This document shows, piece after piece, positions 8,962 through 17,215 of a stretch of 64,000 nt of DNA. Source of the stretch: [Clostridium] fimetarium. Its GTDB lineage: Bacteria; Bacillota; Clostridia; Lachnospirales; Lachnospiraceae. The position numbers were made by a program, and so were the translations under genes. The notes under the pieces were generated by a model. That model had not been told where the DNA came from, searched no databases, and saw nothing but the letters and a program-made list of their open reading frames with translations. Within the stretch, counting starts at the first letter, position 1. Each line of letters opens with the position of its first letter. The DNA is taken from NCBI RefSeq assembly GCF_900111235.1, contig NZ_FOJI01000002.1, positions 310,001 through 374,000 of the forward strand, given 5' to 3'.

Positions 8962-10017
8962 ATGGTAACAGTTGAACAGTTACTTAAAATAGCAAAAGAG
9001 TTAGGTGCATCAGATGTCCATATGACAGTAGGATTACCACCAAGGGTCAGGGTACATGGTGAACTTGTTGATTTGGATTATCCTAAGCTCACTCCAACTG
9101 ATGCTGAGAATATAATTCTTAGTATTATGAATGAGCGTCAGACTAGTATATTTAATGAAAAGGGTGAAGTGGATTTTGCTTTTTCCATAAATCAAGTAGG
9201 TCGATTCCGAGTGAATGTATTCAAGCAAAGAGGGTCTGTTGCATGTGCTATGCGTATTGTTGGTACAATTATACCAAAACCAGAGGAACTTGGCATACCA
9301 CAGTCAGTGGTGGATTTATATACTAAAAAAAGAGGATTAGTGCTTGTTACAGGACCTACTGGAAGCGGTAAGTCAACAACATTGGCATCTTTAATTGATA
9401 AAATTAATAATACAAGAAATGTTCATGTAATAACACTTGAAGATCCAATCGAATATCTTCACCAACATAAACTCGCTATGGTTAATCAAAGAGAAATTGG
9501 ACTTGATACACATTCCTATGCCGCAGCCCTAAGAGCAGCACTCAGAGAAGATCCAGATGTTATTCTTGTAGGAGAGATGAGAGATCTTGAAACCATTGCA
9601 ACCGCTATAACTGCGGCTGAAACTGGACATCTTGTCTTGTCAACATTGCACACAATTGGCGCAGCAAGTACAATTGATAGAATAATTGATGTTTTTCCTC
9701 CGCATCAACAGCAGCAGATCAGAATTCAGCTAGCTATGGTTCTTGAATCAGTCGTGTCACAACAGTTATTGCCAACAGCAGATCACCAAGACCGCGTTGC
9801 TGCTTTTGAGGTAATGCACGCAAACATTGCTATCAAGAATTTGATTCGTGAAGGCAAGACCTTTCAAATAGGTTCCATTATTCAAACTAACAAAAAATCT
9901 GGACTACAGACAATGGATGACTCTATTTATGATCTATATATGCGTGGACTGATTGATAGAGAGAATGCAGTAGGCTTTGCACAAGATTGTGCATCGATGG
10001 AAAGAAAGCTATTATAG
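8962..10017 (+). CDS. pilT: Type IV pilus retraction ATPase PilT
   Basis: 351-residue PilT-type ATPase driving pilus retraction and hence twitching or DNA uptake. The start is ATG 8962, after TTGGAGGT; an in-frame TTG at 8947 lies within the ribosome site and is rejected. Walker A GPTGSGKST starts near residue 131; HVITLEDPIEY and DVILVGEMRD follow. The C-terminal segment ANIAIKNLIREGK corresponds to the AIRNLIRE motif needed for retraction in PilT. There is no cysteine cluster, unlike PilB. The 48-base gap from pilB suggests cotranscription. Confidence 0.95.
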   Translation: MVTVEQLLKIAKELGASDVHMTVGLPPRVRVHGELVDLDYPKLTPTDAENIILSIMNERQTSIFNEKGEVDFAFSINQVGRFRVNVFKQRGSVACAMRIVGTIIPKPEELGIPQSVVDLYTKKRGLVLVTGPTGSGKSTTLASLIDKINNTRNVHVITLEDPIEYLHQHKLAMVNQREIGLDTHSYAAALRAALREDPDVILVGEMRDLETIATAITAAETGHLVLSTLHTIGAASTIDRIIDVFPPHQQQQIRIQLAMVLESVVSQQLLPTADHQDRVAAFEVMHANIAIKNLIREGKTFQIGSIIQTNKKSGLQTMDDSIYDLYMRGLIDRENAVGFAQDCASMERKLL

Positions 10018-10329
10018 TAAAGAAATTGACAATTAATGTCGAAATAGCGAAATAGTTTTTAAATTATGGCTATTTTATAAATTATTTTGTGAATTTTTTA
10101 AAAAACCATTTCCAAATTTTGTAAACGTGTTATAATAAAAAAATATTATTAATAAATCTATAAAATATAAAATGTTATTGGAAAGATATAAAAGATAAAA
10201 TCTTATTAAGAAACTTATAAAAAACAAAATATTATGAAAGAACTTATAAAAGATAAAGGTTTTATAAAACGATAGAATATAATTATAAAATTTATACAAA
10301 CTATATATTTGAAAACGGGAGAACGATAT
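10018..10329 (+). other. AT-rich pilT-pilC gap with degenerate repeats
   Basis: This 312-base stretch has no gene. Around 10042-10075 a 7-bp stem followed by TTTTAT could be a weak terminator. At 10119-10136 the 13-mer TTGTAAACGTGTT, also found in the hairpin at 4683-4719, runs into TATAAT, a possible -10 without a convincing -35. From about 10150 to 10270 there are four degenerate copies of a 28-30 base unit built around CTTATAAAAGATAAAA. A local promoter or control region for pilC is possible. Confidence 0.5.
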
Positions 10330-11547
10330 ATGGAAACATTTTCATACACTGCGGTTGCGGCCACTGGTAAGGAAAAAAAAGGATCTATTGAAGCTGAAAA
10401 TAGAGATGAAGCTGCTAGACAGCTCAAGACAGAGGGATACACTCCGATTGTCATAAAATCACAGAACTTTTTAGATAAGGACCTTAGCCTTTCGTTTGGG
10501 CTGGGAGTAAAGAAGGTTAAAACTAGAGACTTAAGTGTGTTTTGTAGACAATTCAGTAGTATTTTAAAAGCTGGAGTTAGCGTTATTAGTGCGCTAGAGA
10601 TGTTAAGTGAACAGACCGAGAACAAGTCACTTAGACAAGCCTTGAAGAATGTTCAAAGTAATGTAGAGAAGGGTGAAAACCTTGCAGATGCGATGAGGTT
10701 GGAAGGGAATGTGTTTCCTCCACTTTTAATTAACATGATTTCGGCAGGTGAGTCCTCCGGTAGTTTGGAGATATCAATTGAACGAATGGCTATTCAATTT
10801 GAGAAAGACGCTAAGCTTAAGGGTATGGTAAAGAAAGCAATGATGTATCCAATGGTACTTTGTTTTGTAGCGATTGGTGTTGTTATTGTTATGATGGCAT
10901 TTGTTATTCCAAGCTTCATGAAAATGTTTGAAGACATGGAAGAAAGCATGCCACCATTTACACAATTTGTTATTAACATGAGTAATTTTATTACTCAGAA
11001 GTGGTACCTACTAATTGCAATTGTTGTAGCAGTGGTAGTTGGTTATAATACATACGCTAAGACAGACAATGGATTACATACAATTGCAAGTATAAAACTT
11101 AAAATTCCAGTGTTTGGAACACTCGTTACAAAGACTGCTTGCGCAAGATTTTCAAGGACATTTGGAACACTTTTAGCAGCTGGTATGCCAATGATTGATG
11201 CACTTGATATTACGGCTAAGACTATGGATAATGTAAAGTTTAAAGAAGCTTTGATGAAAGTAAAGTCTGGAGTTGGACTCGGGCTTTCATTGTCAACGCA
11301 GCTTCGTGCATCGAATCTATTTCCATCAATGGTAATTCATATGACCAATATCGGTGAAGAAACTGGTAATTTGGAAGAGATGCTTAATAATGTAGCAAAC
11401 TACTATGATGAAGAGGTTGAGATTACAACGCAACAGGTAACTGCACTTATGGAACCTATGATAATCTTGGTAATGGCAGCTATAGTTTGTGGATTGATTA
11501 TGGCCATATACTCTCCAATGATTCAGCTATACAATACGTTAGGGTAG
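10330..11547 (+). CDS. pilC: Type IV pilus inner-membrane platform protein PilC
   Basis: 405-residue polytopic platform protein of the GspF/PilC family that couples PilB and PilT to pilin insertion. The ATG at 10330 follows GGGAG at 8 bases; an in-frame TTG at 10309 is less likely. Two T2SF domains are recognisable: the first (VFCRQFSSILKAGV...) and the second (CARFSRTFGTLLAAGMPM...), both with the FxRxFxxLLxAGxP-type pattern. Hydrophobic helices lie near residues 170-200, 220-245 and at the C-terminus (MIILVMAAIVCGLIM). The MEPMIILVM ending is typical of the family. Confidence 0.94.
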   Translation: METFSYTAVAATGKEKKGSIEAENRDEAARQLKTEGYTPIVIKSQNFLDKDLSLSFGLGVKKVKTRDLSVFCRQFSSILKAGVSVISALEMLSEQTENKSLRQALKNVQSNVEKGENLADAMRLEGNVFPPLLINMISAGESSGSLEISIERMAIQFEKDAKLKGMVKKAMMYPMVLCFVAIGVVIVMMAFVIPSFMKMFEDMEESMPPFTQFVINMSNFITQKWYLLIAIVVAVVVGYNTYAKTDNGLHTIASIKLKIPVFGTLVTKTACARFSRTFGTLLAAGMPMIDALDITAKTMDNVKFKEALMKVKSGVGLGLSLSTQLRASNLFPSMVIHMTNIGEETGNLEEMLNNVANYYDEEVEITTQQVTALMEPMIILVMAAIVCGLIMAIYSPMIQLYNTLG

Positions 11548-11570
11548 AATGTTTAATTATGTAGGAGGTT

Positions 11571-11662
11571 TGTATCATTTTCGCAATGAAAATAGGTGAT
11601 ACATTCAGTAAAATTCATATATAATTTCGCGTTTCACTTACCCGGTGAATAGAAGCGAAATT
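11571..11662 (+). promoter_or_regulatory. Two-hairpin leader upstream of the major pilin gene
   Basis: Two hairpins occupy the pilC-pilin gap. The first is 11571-11603: 7-bp outer arms TGTATCA/TGATACA, 5-bp inner TTTTC/GAAAA and a 4-nt bulge. The second is 11623-11662: 8-bp outer arms AATTTCGC/GCGAAATT, 5-bp inner TTCAC/GTGAA and loop TTACCCG. The second is framed by an 11-base direct repeat AAATTCATATA (11611 and 11659). A full AGGAGG at 11563-11568 precedes the first hairpin with no evident gene; the nearest ATG (11587) would make only a 12-codon peptide. The arrangement suggests a structured 5' leader or RNA-processing point for high pilin expression. Confidence 0.5.
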
Positions 11663-11700
11663 CATATAAATAAATAATACATAAAGGGAGAAATTAAATT

Positions 11701-12195
11701 ATGGAAAAGAAACAGAACAAACAAAAGAGAATAGGAAACAAAGGTTTTTCTTTGGTAGAACTTATTGTTGTAATTGCTATTATGGCAGTATTAATAGGTA
11801 TATTGGCTCCTACATTGATTGGTAATATTGAAAAATCAAGAGAATCAAAAGACTTTAATACACTTGACTCTGTATATTCAGCTGTAAAAACAGCATATGG
11901 TGATGAAGCTGGTAATTCAGCTGCTAATGTTGCTACATTGAAGGCTAGCCTTGCATCAGGAATGACTTTAACAGCCGTTAATGCAGATACATCTGCTTTT
12001 GGTAAGCAAGTTTTATCAAATGTAGGTGGATCAGTTCCAGCATTGTCTTCTGCAGCTAATAAAACATCTATAATATATGTTAAAATTGTTGATGATAAAA
12101 TAACTATATCGGCAGGCACAGTTGCTGCTACGCCAGCAATTGCTGCTAAGACTACAGATGCGACAGGCGCACTTAGAGCCTTTATTATTGAATAA
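11701..12195 (+). CDS. pilA: Major type IV pilin (prepilin)
   Basis: 164-residue prepilin, probably the main pilus subunit. A 15-residue basic leader ends in NKG, followed by FSLVELIVVIAIMAVLIGIL; cleavage would fall between G15 and F16, with the conserved Glu at mature position 5 (E20). The rest is an Ala/Thr/Ser-rich globular head with no cysteines, so no disulfide-bounded D-region as in Gram-negative pilins. AAGGGAG precedes the ATG. It is the smallest pilin here and the only one with its own structured leader, in keeping with high expression. Confidence 0.9.
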   Translation: MEKKQNKQKRIGNKGFSLVELIVVIAIMAVLIGILAPTLIGNIEKSRESKDFNTLDSVYSAVKTAYGDEAGNSAANVATLKASLASGMTLTAVNADTSAFGKQVLSNVGGSVPALSSAANKTSIIYVKIVDDKITISAGTVAATPAIAAKTTDATGALRAFIIE

Positions 12196-12212
12196 CTAAA
12201 GGATAAAAAAAT

Positions 12213-12971
12213 ATGCAACCAGAGATATTTCTGTTTATTATTATATTCCTCTATGGAATAGTTTTAGGGAGTTTTCTAAATGTTTTAATATACAGGCTTC
12301 CATTAAAAGAGAATATAGCAACTAACAGATCTCATTGCATGAGGTGTGGCAAACAGATCCAGTGGTATGATTTAGTACCACTGGTGAGCTACATTATTCT
12401 AAGAGGTAAATGCAGAAACTGTGGAGATAAGATATCGGTGCAATATCCATTGATTGAGGCAATTAATGGAATCGGGTATGTACTAATATTTACAGTAAAC
12501 GGATTTACTCTGCTTAGCATATTGAATTGTCTTTTATATTCAATCTTAATTGTGATTGCAGTGGTTGATTGGAGAACCTTTGAAATACCATTTTCTTTAA
12601 ATGTTTCAATTGGAGTTTTGGCTATTTTTAAAATTATTATAGATTTTAGTAACCTATTAGATTCGCTAATAGGATTTTGTGTTATCAGTGGATTTTTATT
12701 AATCCTGTTTTTTATAACTAGGGGAAGAGGCATCGGCGGTGGTGACATTAAGTTAATGGCAGCTGCTGGCTTGTATTTAGGATGGAAGAATATTATTCTT
12801 GCATTTGTTATTGGTTGCATATTAGGGGCGGTAATACACTTGATACTTATGAAAGTATATAACAAAAATCATATGTTAGCTTTCGGACCATATCTGTCTG
12901 CCGGTATATTAATAACAATACTATATGGAGATAAGATAATTGACTGGTATCTGAAGTATTTAAGTATATAG
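12213..12971 (+). CDS. pilD: Prepilin peptidase / N-methyltransferase
   Basis: 252-residue polytopic A24 aspartic peptidase that cleaves prepilins after the leader glycine and N-methylates the new N-terminus. The cytoplasmic zinc loop has two CxxC pairs (CMRCGK and CRNCGD). Catalytic aspartates are seen in VDWRTFEIP and in GGGDIKL, the family's GxGD motif. It lies 17 bases after the pilin stop. It is the only prepilin peptidase in the window, so it probably serves all five pilins. Confidence 0.93.
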   Translation: MQPEIFLFIIIFLYGIVLGSFLNVLIYRLPLKENIATNRSHCMRCGKQIQWYDLVPLVSYIILRGKCRNCGDKISVQYPLIEAINGIGYVLIFTVNGFTLLSILNCLLYSILIVIAVVDWRTFEIPFSLNVSIGVLAIFKIIIDFSNLLDSLIGFCVISGFLLILFFITRGRGIGGGDIKLMAAAGLYLGWKNIILAFVIGCILGAVIHLILMKVYNKNHMLAFGPYLSAGILITILYGDKIIDWYLKYLSI

Positions 12972-13002
12972 GATTGCTTTCTAAGATTTTGGAGGAAAAA
13001 TA

Positions 13003-14586
13003 ATGGATATTAAGACAAGGGCAAAAATATTAAGTATAACAATTAATAATGAGTATATTAAGTTATGCGAAATGACTAAAAATGGAAAATTAATATTAGT
13101 ACATAAAGCAGTTACAATTCCAACACCGGAGAGATCCTATAGTGATGGAATGATAAAAGACAGAGGTTCATTGGCCAAAATAATCAAAGTGGCTTTAGAT
13201 GATAACAGAATTACGACTAATAAAGTTGTGTTTTCTTTGGCTTCAACTAAAATCGCAATAAAAGAAGTCATTATTCCAAACGTTAAGAATAACAAAATAG
13301 CTGATATAATAAATACGAATGCGACAGAGTATTTCCCTGTTAATATAGAAGAATATATCATTCAATATTCAGTTTTGGAACGTCTCATAAATGATGAAAA
13401 TAAGATAAAAGTTCAGGTTATAGCAGCTCCAGCGGAGATGATTGGATCATATTACGATTTGGCTTCATCATTGGAATTTATAGTTGAGTCAATTGATTAT
13501 GTTGGTAATAGTACTTATCAAGCACTGAAACGTCAGATTGACACTGTTCCAAGCATTGTAATTCAGGTTGAGAATGATTCAACAATCGTAAACATATTTG
13601 ACAATAACGTATTGCAGTTACAAAGGACAGTTCCATATGGAAAATCGGTTTTGGTAAATGCGATAATGGATACATTTTCGATTAAATATGATCCGGCACT
13701 GAAAAAATTGCAAACAGAGGAACTTTTACATAGCTCGTTTGATGGTGATGCGGTAACCGAATCTTTGAAATATTTAGTTAGCAATGTGAATCGTATTATT
13801 GATTATTACATAACAAGAAACACGAATAAGCCAATCGAAAAAGCATATATAATTGGTAATGCTGCAACAATTACTGGATTTATTGGATTATTTGCACGTG
13901 AACTTAATTTGCCTTTTGTAAATATGGATAAATTAAAAGATATATCGTGTGATAAGAAAACTTATCTAGATGCGTCAACACTTCCAAATTATATTACTAA
14001 TATTGGAGCATTTATTGCACCAGTTAATTTTGTGCCAAAGAATATAATCGAAAATACGAAGGCTGTAGATTATGGAAAGACACTTACTTATATTTTGACG
14101 GCTTCAATCATTATCTCCGTTGTTATAATCTTGGTACCATTTATCACAATGGTATCTGCAAAAACCAATAGAGATACAATACAAGACAATGTTGATAATA
14201 TTAAAGATATTGAGGGCGTAGTTAGTGATTATTATGAGTCAAAAGATATTGCATTAGATGCGGATACTTTTAAGAAGTTAACTACAAATAATGATGATGC
14301 ATTATCAGAATTTATCACATCATTAGAAACACAGATGCCATCTGATATTTCTATCAAAAGTATGAATATCACGAGTGGAGTGGTAGCGTTATCTGGAGGG
14401 GCAAGCAGCAAGAGTTCAGTTGCTTTGTTAATTCAAAAACTATCAGCTGTAAAGAATATAACATCTGTAAAAGTGGGAAGTGAAACTGAAACAAAAGATA
14501 ATAACGGGGTAATTACAGTAACATTTTCTCTTACATGTGCATTTGACAATAGTACAACAAGTCAAAGTGCAACGACAGCTAAGTAG
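13003..14586 (+). CDS. pilM: PilM-PilN fusion, type IV pilus alignment protein
   Basis: 527 residues, much longer than a standalone PilM (about 350). The N-terminal part (about 1-350) is the actin-like ATPase PilM fold, beginning ILSITINNEYIKLCEM, with FSLASTKIAIKEV and late glycine-rich turns. A single transmembrane helix follows at about 363-385 (TYILTASIIISVVIILVPF), then a roughly 140-residue extracytoplasmic part with the PilN pattern (PSDISIKSMNITSGVVALSG ... ITSVKVGS). PilM normally binds the cytoplasmic tail of separate PilN, so fusion puts both on one chain. No separate pilN exists in the operon, which supports the reading. The next gene is pilO. Confidence 0.82.
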   Translation: MDIKTRAKILSITINNEYIKLCEMTKNGKLILVHKAVTIPTPERSYSDGMIKDRGSLAKIIKVALDDNRITTNKVVFSLASTKIAIKEVIIPNVKNNKIADIINTNATEYFPVNIEEYIIQYSVLERLINDENKIKVQVIAAPAEMIGSYYDLASSLEFIVESIDYVGNSTYQALKRQIDTVPSIVIQVENDSTIVNIFDNNVLQLQRTVPYGKSVLVNAIMDTFSIKYDPALKKLQTEELLHSSFDGDAVTESLKYLVSNVNRIIDYYITRNTNKPIEKAYIIGNAATITGFIGLFARELNLPFVNMDKLKDISCDKKTYLDASTLPNYITNIGAFIAPVNFVPKNIIENTKAVDYGKTLTYILTASIIISVVIILVPFITMVSAKTNRDTIQDNVDNIKDIEGVVSDYYESKDIALDADTFKKLTTNNDDALSEFITSLETQMPSDISIKSMNITSGVVALSGGASSKSSVALLIQKLSAVKNITSVKVGSETETKDNNGVITVTFSLTCAFDNSTTSQSATTAK

Positions 14587-14601
14587 AAGGGGGAGCATTT
14601 A

Positions 14602-15762
14602 GTGAAAAATTTTGACTTTAATTTTAAAATATCTGAAAAAGATAAGAAGCTTCTTATGGTTTTACTTGCTTTTGGAATCCTTGCATGTGCATATTTTTTT
14701 GGAAACCAGAAACTCACAGCATTGACTGATAAGTATCAACAGGAAACTTCAATCCTTAAGGTAAAACAAAAAGATTTGGTTGACAAGAATAAAGATCGTG
14801 AGAAATACATAAAAGATACAGAAACATTCAAAAACACATCTAACGTTATATTTTCAAATTTTTCAAGTGGCACATCACAAGATGCTTCGCTTGATTTCTT
14901 GAATAAAATAGAGATGATTACAGGTACATGGATAAAAAGTACTACGTTGTCAGATACCTCTCAAATATACACATTTGGTAGTGTTAACTCCTCGAATCCT
15001 TCTTCATCAGGGGTTAAAGTATATTCAACAGATATGGCAGGTTTTAAGACAACATTAACGTTGACATACGAAGCAAAATATTCACAGTGGAAGAGTTTGA
15101 TTAATTTCGTTAATAATTATTATAGTAAGAATTCTATCGAATCAATTGCAATGTCTTTTAATGAAGTTACAGGCCTTGTTTCTGGTACTATGACGCTATC
15201 AACATATGCAATTACTGGAAGTCAGAGACCATTTGTTGCACCAAAATTCGACTTACCAATTGGAACAGATAATATTTTCTATTCTAAATTTTTCAATTCA
15301 AGAAAAGCTGACATGATAGATGAAAATGGTGAGTATATTCTGAGTGATTACGATTATTTCATTATGCTAAGTGCCTCGACATCTGATGTTGACTCTTGTA
15401 TTATTGGAAAGAAAAATGATTCTACAAAAGAATCCATTATTTCAAGTAATAGTAATGTGTCTGAGAACGTAGAGGTTAAGGTTGCAGGTTCAAGTGGTAA
15501 TTATACAATTCAATATAAGATAGGAAAGATTACATATCCAGCAACGAATTATGAAAAGGGTGCAGCTTTAGTACCAGGAAATACACTTGATTTACTTATT
15601 ATAAGTTCGTCAAGAATATCTGCTTCGGATAAGAGTAGTATTAATCTTAATCTTATCAATGAATCAGATCTTACGCTCAGCGTAAAGGTATGTAATGATG
15701 ATCTTGAAAATCCAAGGCTTGTATATGCAGGAAAAACTGGAAGTATTAATATCTATAAATAG
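14602..15762 (+). CDS. pilO: PilO-like type IV pilus alignment protein
   Basis: 386 residues, longer than a typical PilO (about 200). The start is GTG 14602 after AAGGGGGAG. A short cytoplasmic tail is followed by one transmembrane helix (about 18-36, LLMVLLAFGILACAYFFG), a coiled-coil-like segment (LTDKYQQETSILKVKQKDLVDK) and a PilO-like ferredoxin-fold region with LTYEAKYSQWKSLINFVNNY, which matches the family's pattern. An extra C-terminal domain of about 170 residues is beta-rich and not recognised. Position directly after the PilM-PilN fusion supports the call. Confidence 0.75.
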   Translation: MKNFDFNFKISEKDKKLLMVLLAFGILACAYFFGNQKLTALTDKYQQETSILKVKQKDLVDKNKDREKYIKDTETFKNTSNVIFSNFSSGTSQDASLDFLNKIEMITGTWIKSTTLSDTSQIYTFGSVNSSNPSSSGVKVYSTDMAGFKTTLTLTYEAKYSQWKSLINFVNNYYSKNSIESIAMSFNEVTGLVSGTMTLSTYAITGSQRPFVAPKFDLPIGTDNIFYSKFFNSRKADMIDENGEYILSDYDYFIMLSASTSDVDSCIIGKKNDSTKESIISSNSNVSENVEVKVAGSSGNYTIQYKIGKITYPATNYEKGAALVPGNTLDLLIISSSRISASDKSSINLNLINESDLTLSVKVCNDDLENPRLVYAGKTGSINIYK

Positions 15763-15784
15763 CTAGCATGAACGGGAGAATGTT

Positions 15785-17212
15785 ATGGAGCTTTTTTTGA
15801 AATCGATAAAAAGAAAACATAATACTGATAACTCTACTACTAAGACTGATAACAAAGGATTTTCTTTGATAGAAGTCTTAGTGGCTATGGTTATATTAGC
15901 GATAATTACGCTGCCAATTCTAAGTTCATTTGCGTCAGCGGCGAAAGTGAATTCAAATGCAAGAAAGCAGGAAAATGCAAATACAGTTGCGCAAAAAATA
16001 ATTGAGGAATTCAAATCACTTCCGATAACGCAGCTGACAGATGGTCATGTTACTACGGCTTTATCTACAGAGCCCTTTGAAATCAATAATAGTGCAACGG
16101 GCGTTGCCAACCTTACTATTAAACAACCAGAGACAGCGCCTCTAGTCCCAAAGGATCAGCTGATATATCAGTTTGACATGGCTAGCTTTGAAGCTGGCAC
16201 ACCTAAGACCTATGTTAGTGGTGGTGTCGCATATCCTTATTATGAAGGTGCAAATGGAGAACGATATTTTGTGAAAGTCACATTAGACCCATCCTCCTAT
16301 GCAGATAAGAGTTCAGCGCCTGCAGATAATGTATCAAATAATATTAATACATATAACATGCCGGTACTTTCAGATGTGAATACAGATCGTAATTATGTGA
16401 TTATGCAACAGGTCTATCAACATGATTCTAGTATGATAAATGCATTTAAGAAAAAAGGTGTCGATGTTACGATTGCTGAGATTAGAAGAGAAGTGACAGT
16501 CACATCTGAAGTCACTAAAGATTCTATGGTGCCCCTTAAAATAAACAAAGCGGGTGCAACGGCAAGTGTTCAAACGTACAAACAGAATTTAGTAGTAGAA
16601 GTAACATATTTTATCACGAAAGCAGGTGCGGATTTAAATAAATCGATCACCTATAAATATGATTATACAACATTTCCAGATAGTAATCGAATTGTTGAAA
16701 ATGCTGCTGATATTAACGAGTTTAATAACTTGACGAATGCTAGTGCTTATAATGAATTTAGGAATGTATATTTGTTTTATAGAGCATTTGATATAAACAA
16801 AGCAGGAGCGTCCACGGCTGAAGATGTTATTAATGTTAAATATAAATATCCAATGGGTTACATAACAAAAGATAAACTAAACGTTTATTTAGTTGAACAG
16901 ACGAATGTAAAAGATGTTAACCCAGTGAAGCTTGATAAGAGCAAGGTTAAGGTTGAAATCAATGATACTCCTGTTATTTTAAATAACAGTGGTACATTGG
17001 GACTTGGCTCTGGTGGAACTGTGGATATCTATTCTAACATTGATGGATGGGATAAATTTGTCACAACTGCAGCTAATCAAAAGAACAGTATTACACAGAA
17101 CGTATCAGCAGGGGATGGCACAAAATATTTGTATAATATTAAGGTGGAGATATGGGTTGGAGAGAAAACAGGTGATCCATTTATGACTATGACGTCAACA
17201 AAGGAGAATTAG
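15785..17212 (+). CDS. pilV: Minor pilin, PilV/GspI-like, with large head domain
   Basis: 475-residue prepilin, two to three times the usual minor-pilin length. The leader ends NKG and is followed by FSLIEVLVAMVILAIITLP; cleavage falls between G25 and F26 and Glu is at mature position 5 (E30). The sequence after the helix (NTVAQKIIEEFKSLP) resembles GspI/PilV. The extended C-terminal part is beta-rich. The following gene starts 3 bases after its stop. Probably a tip-complex subunit; the specific subunit assignment is inferred from order and N-terminal similarity. Confidence 0.75.
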   Translation: MELFLKSIKRKHNTDNSTTKTDNKGFSLIEVLVAMVILAIITLPILSSFASAAKVNSNARKQENANTVAQKIIEEFKSLPITQLTDGHVTTALSTEPFEINNSATGVANLTIKQPETAPLVPKDQLIYQFDMASFEAGTPKTYVSGGVAYPYYEGANGERYFVKVTLDPSSYADKSSAPADNVSNNINTYNMPVLSDVNTDRNYVIMQQVYQHDSSMINAFKKKGVDVTIAEIRREVTVTSEVTKDSMVPLKINKAGATASVQTYKQNLVVEVTYFITKAGADLNKSITYKYDYTTFPDSNRIVENAADINEFNNLTNASAYNEFRNVYLFYRAFDINKAGASTAEDVINVKYKYPMGYITKDKLNVYLVEQTNVKDVNPVKLDKSKVKVEINDTPVILNNSGTLGLGSGGTVDIYSNIDGWDKFVTTAANQKNSITQNVSAGDGTKYLYNIKVEIWVGEKTGDPFMTMTSTKEN

Positions 17213-17215
17213 AGT

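Noticed and set aside
11587-11625. 12-codon peptide in the pilin leader
   Set aside because: The AGGAGG at 11563 is too far away (18 bases) for a normal start, and the peptide lacks any clustered control codons. Mentioned only as a possibility in the leader entry.
11694-12218. 174-codon minus-strand frame opposite the major pilin gene
   Set aside because: It is an Ala/Ser-rich shadow of the pilin gene, whose leader, cleavage site and ribosome site are clear.
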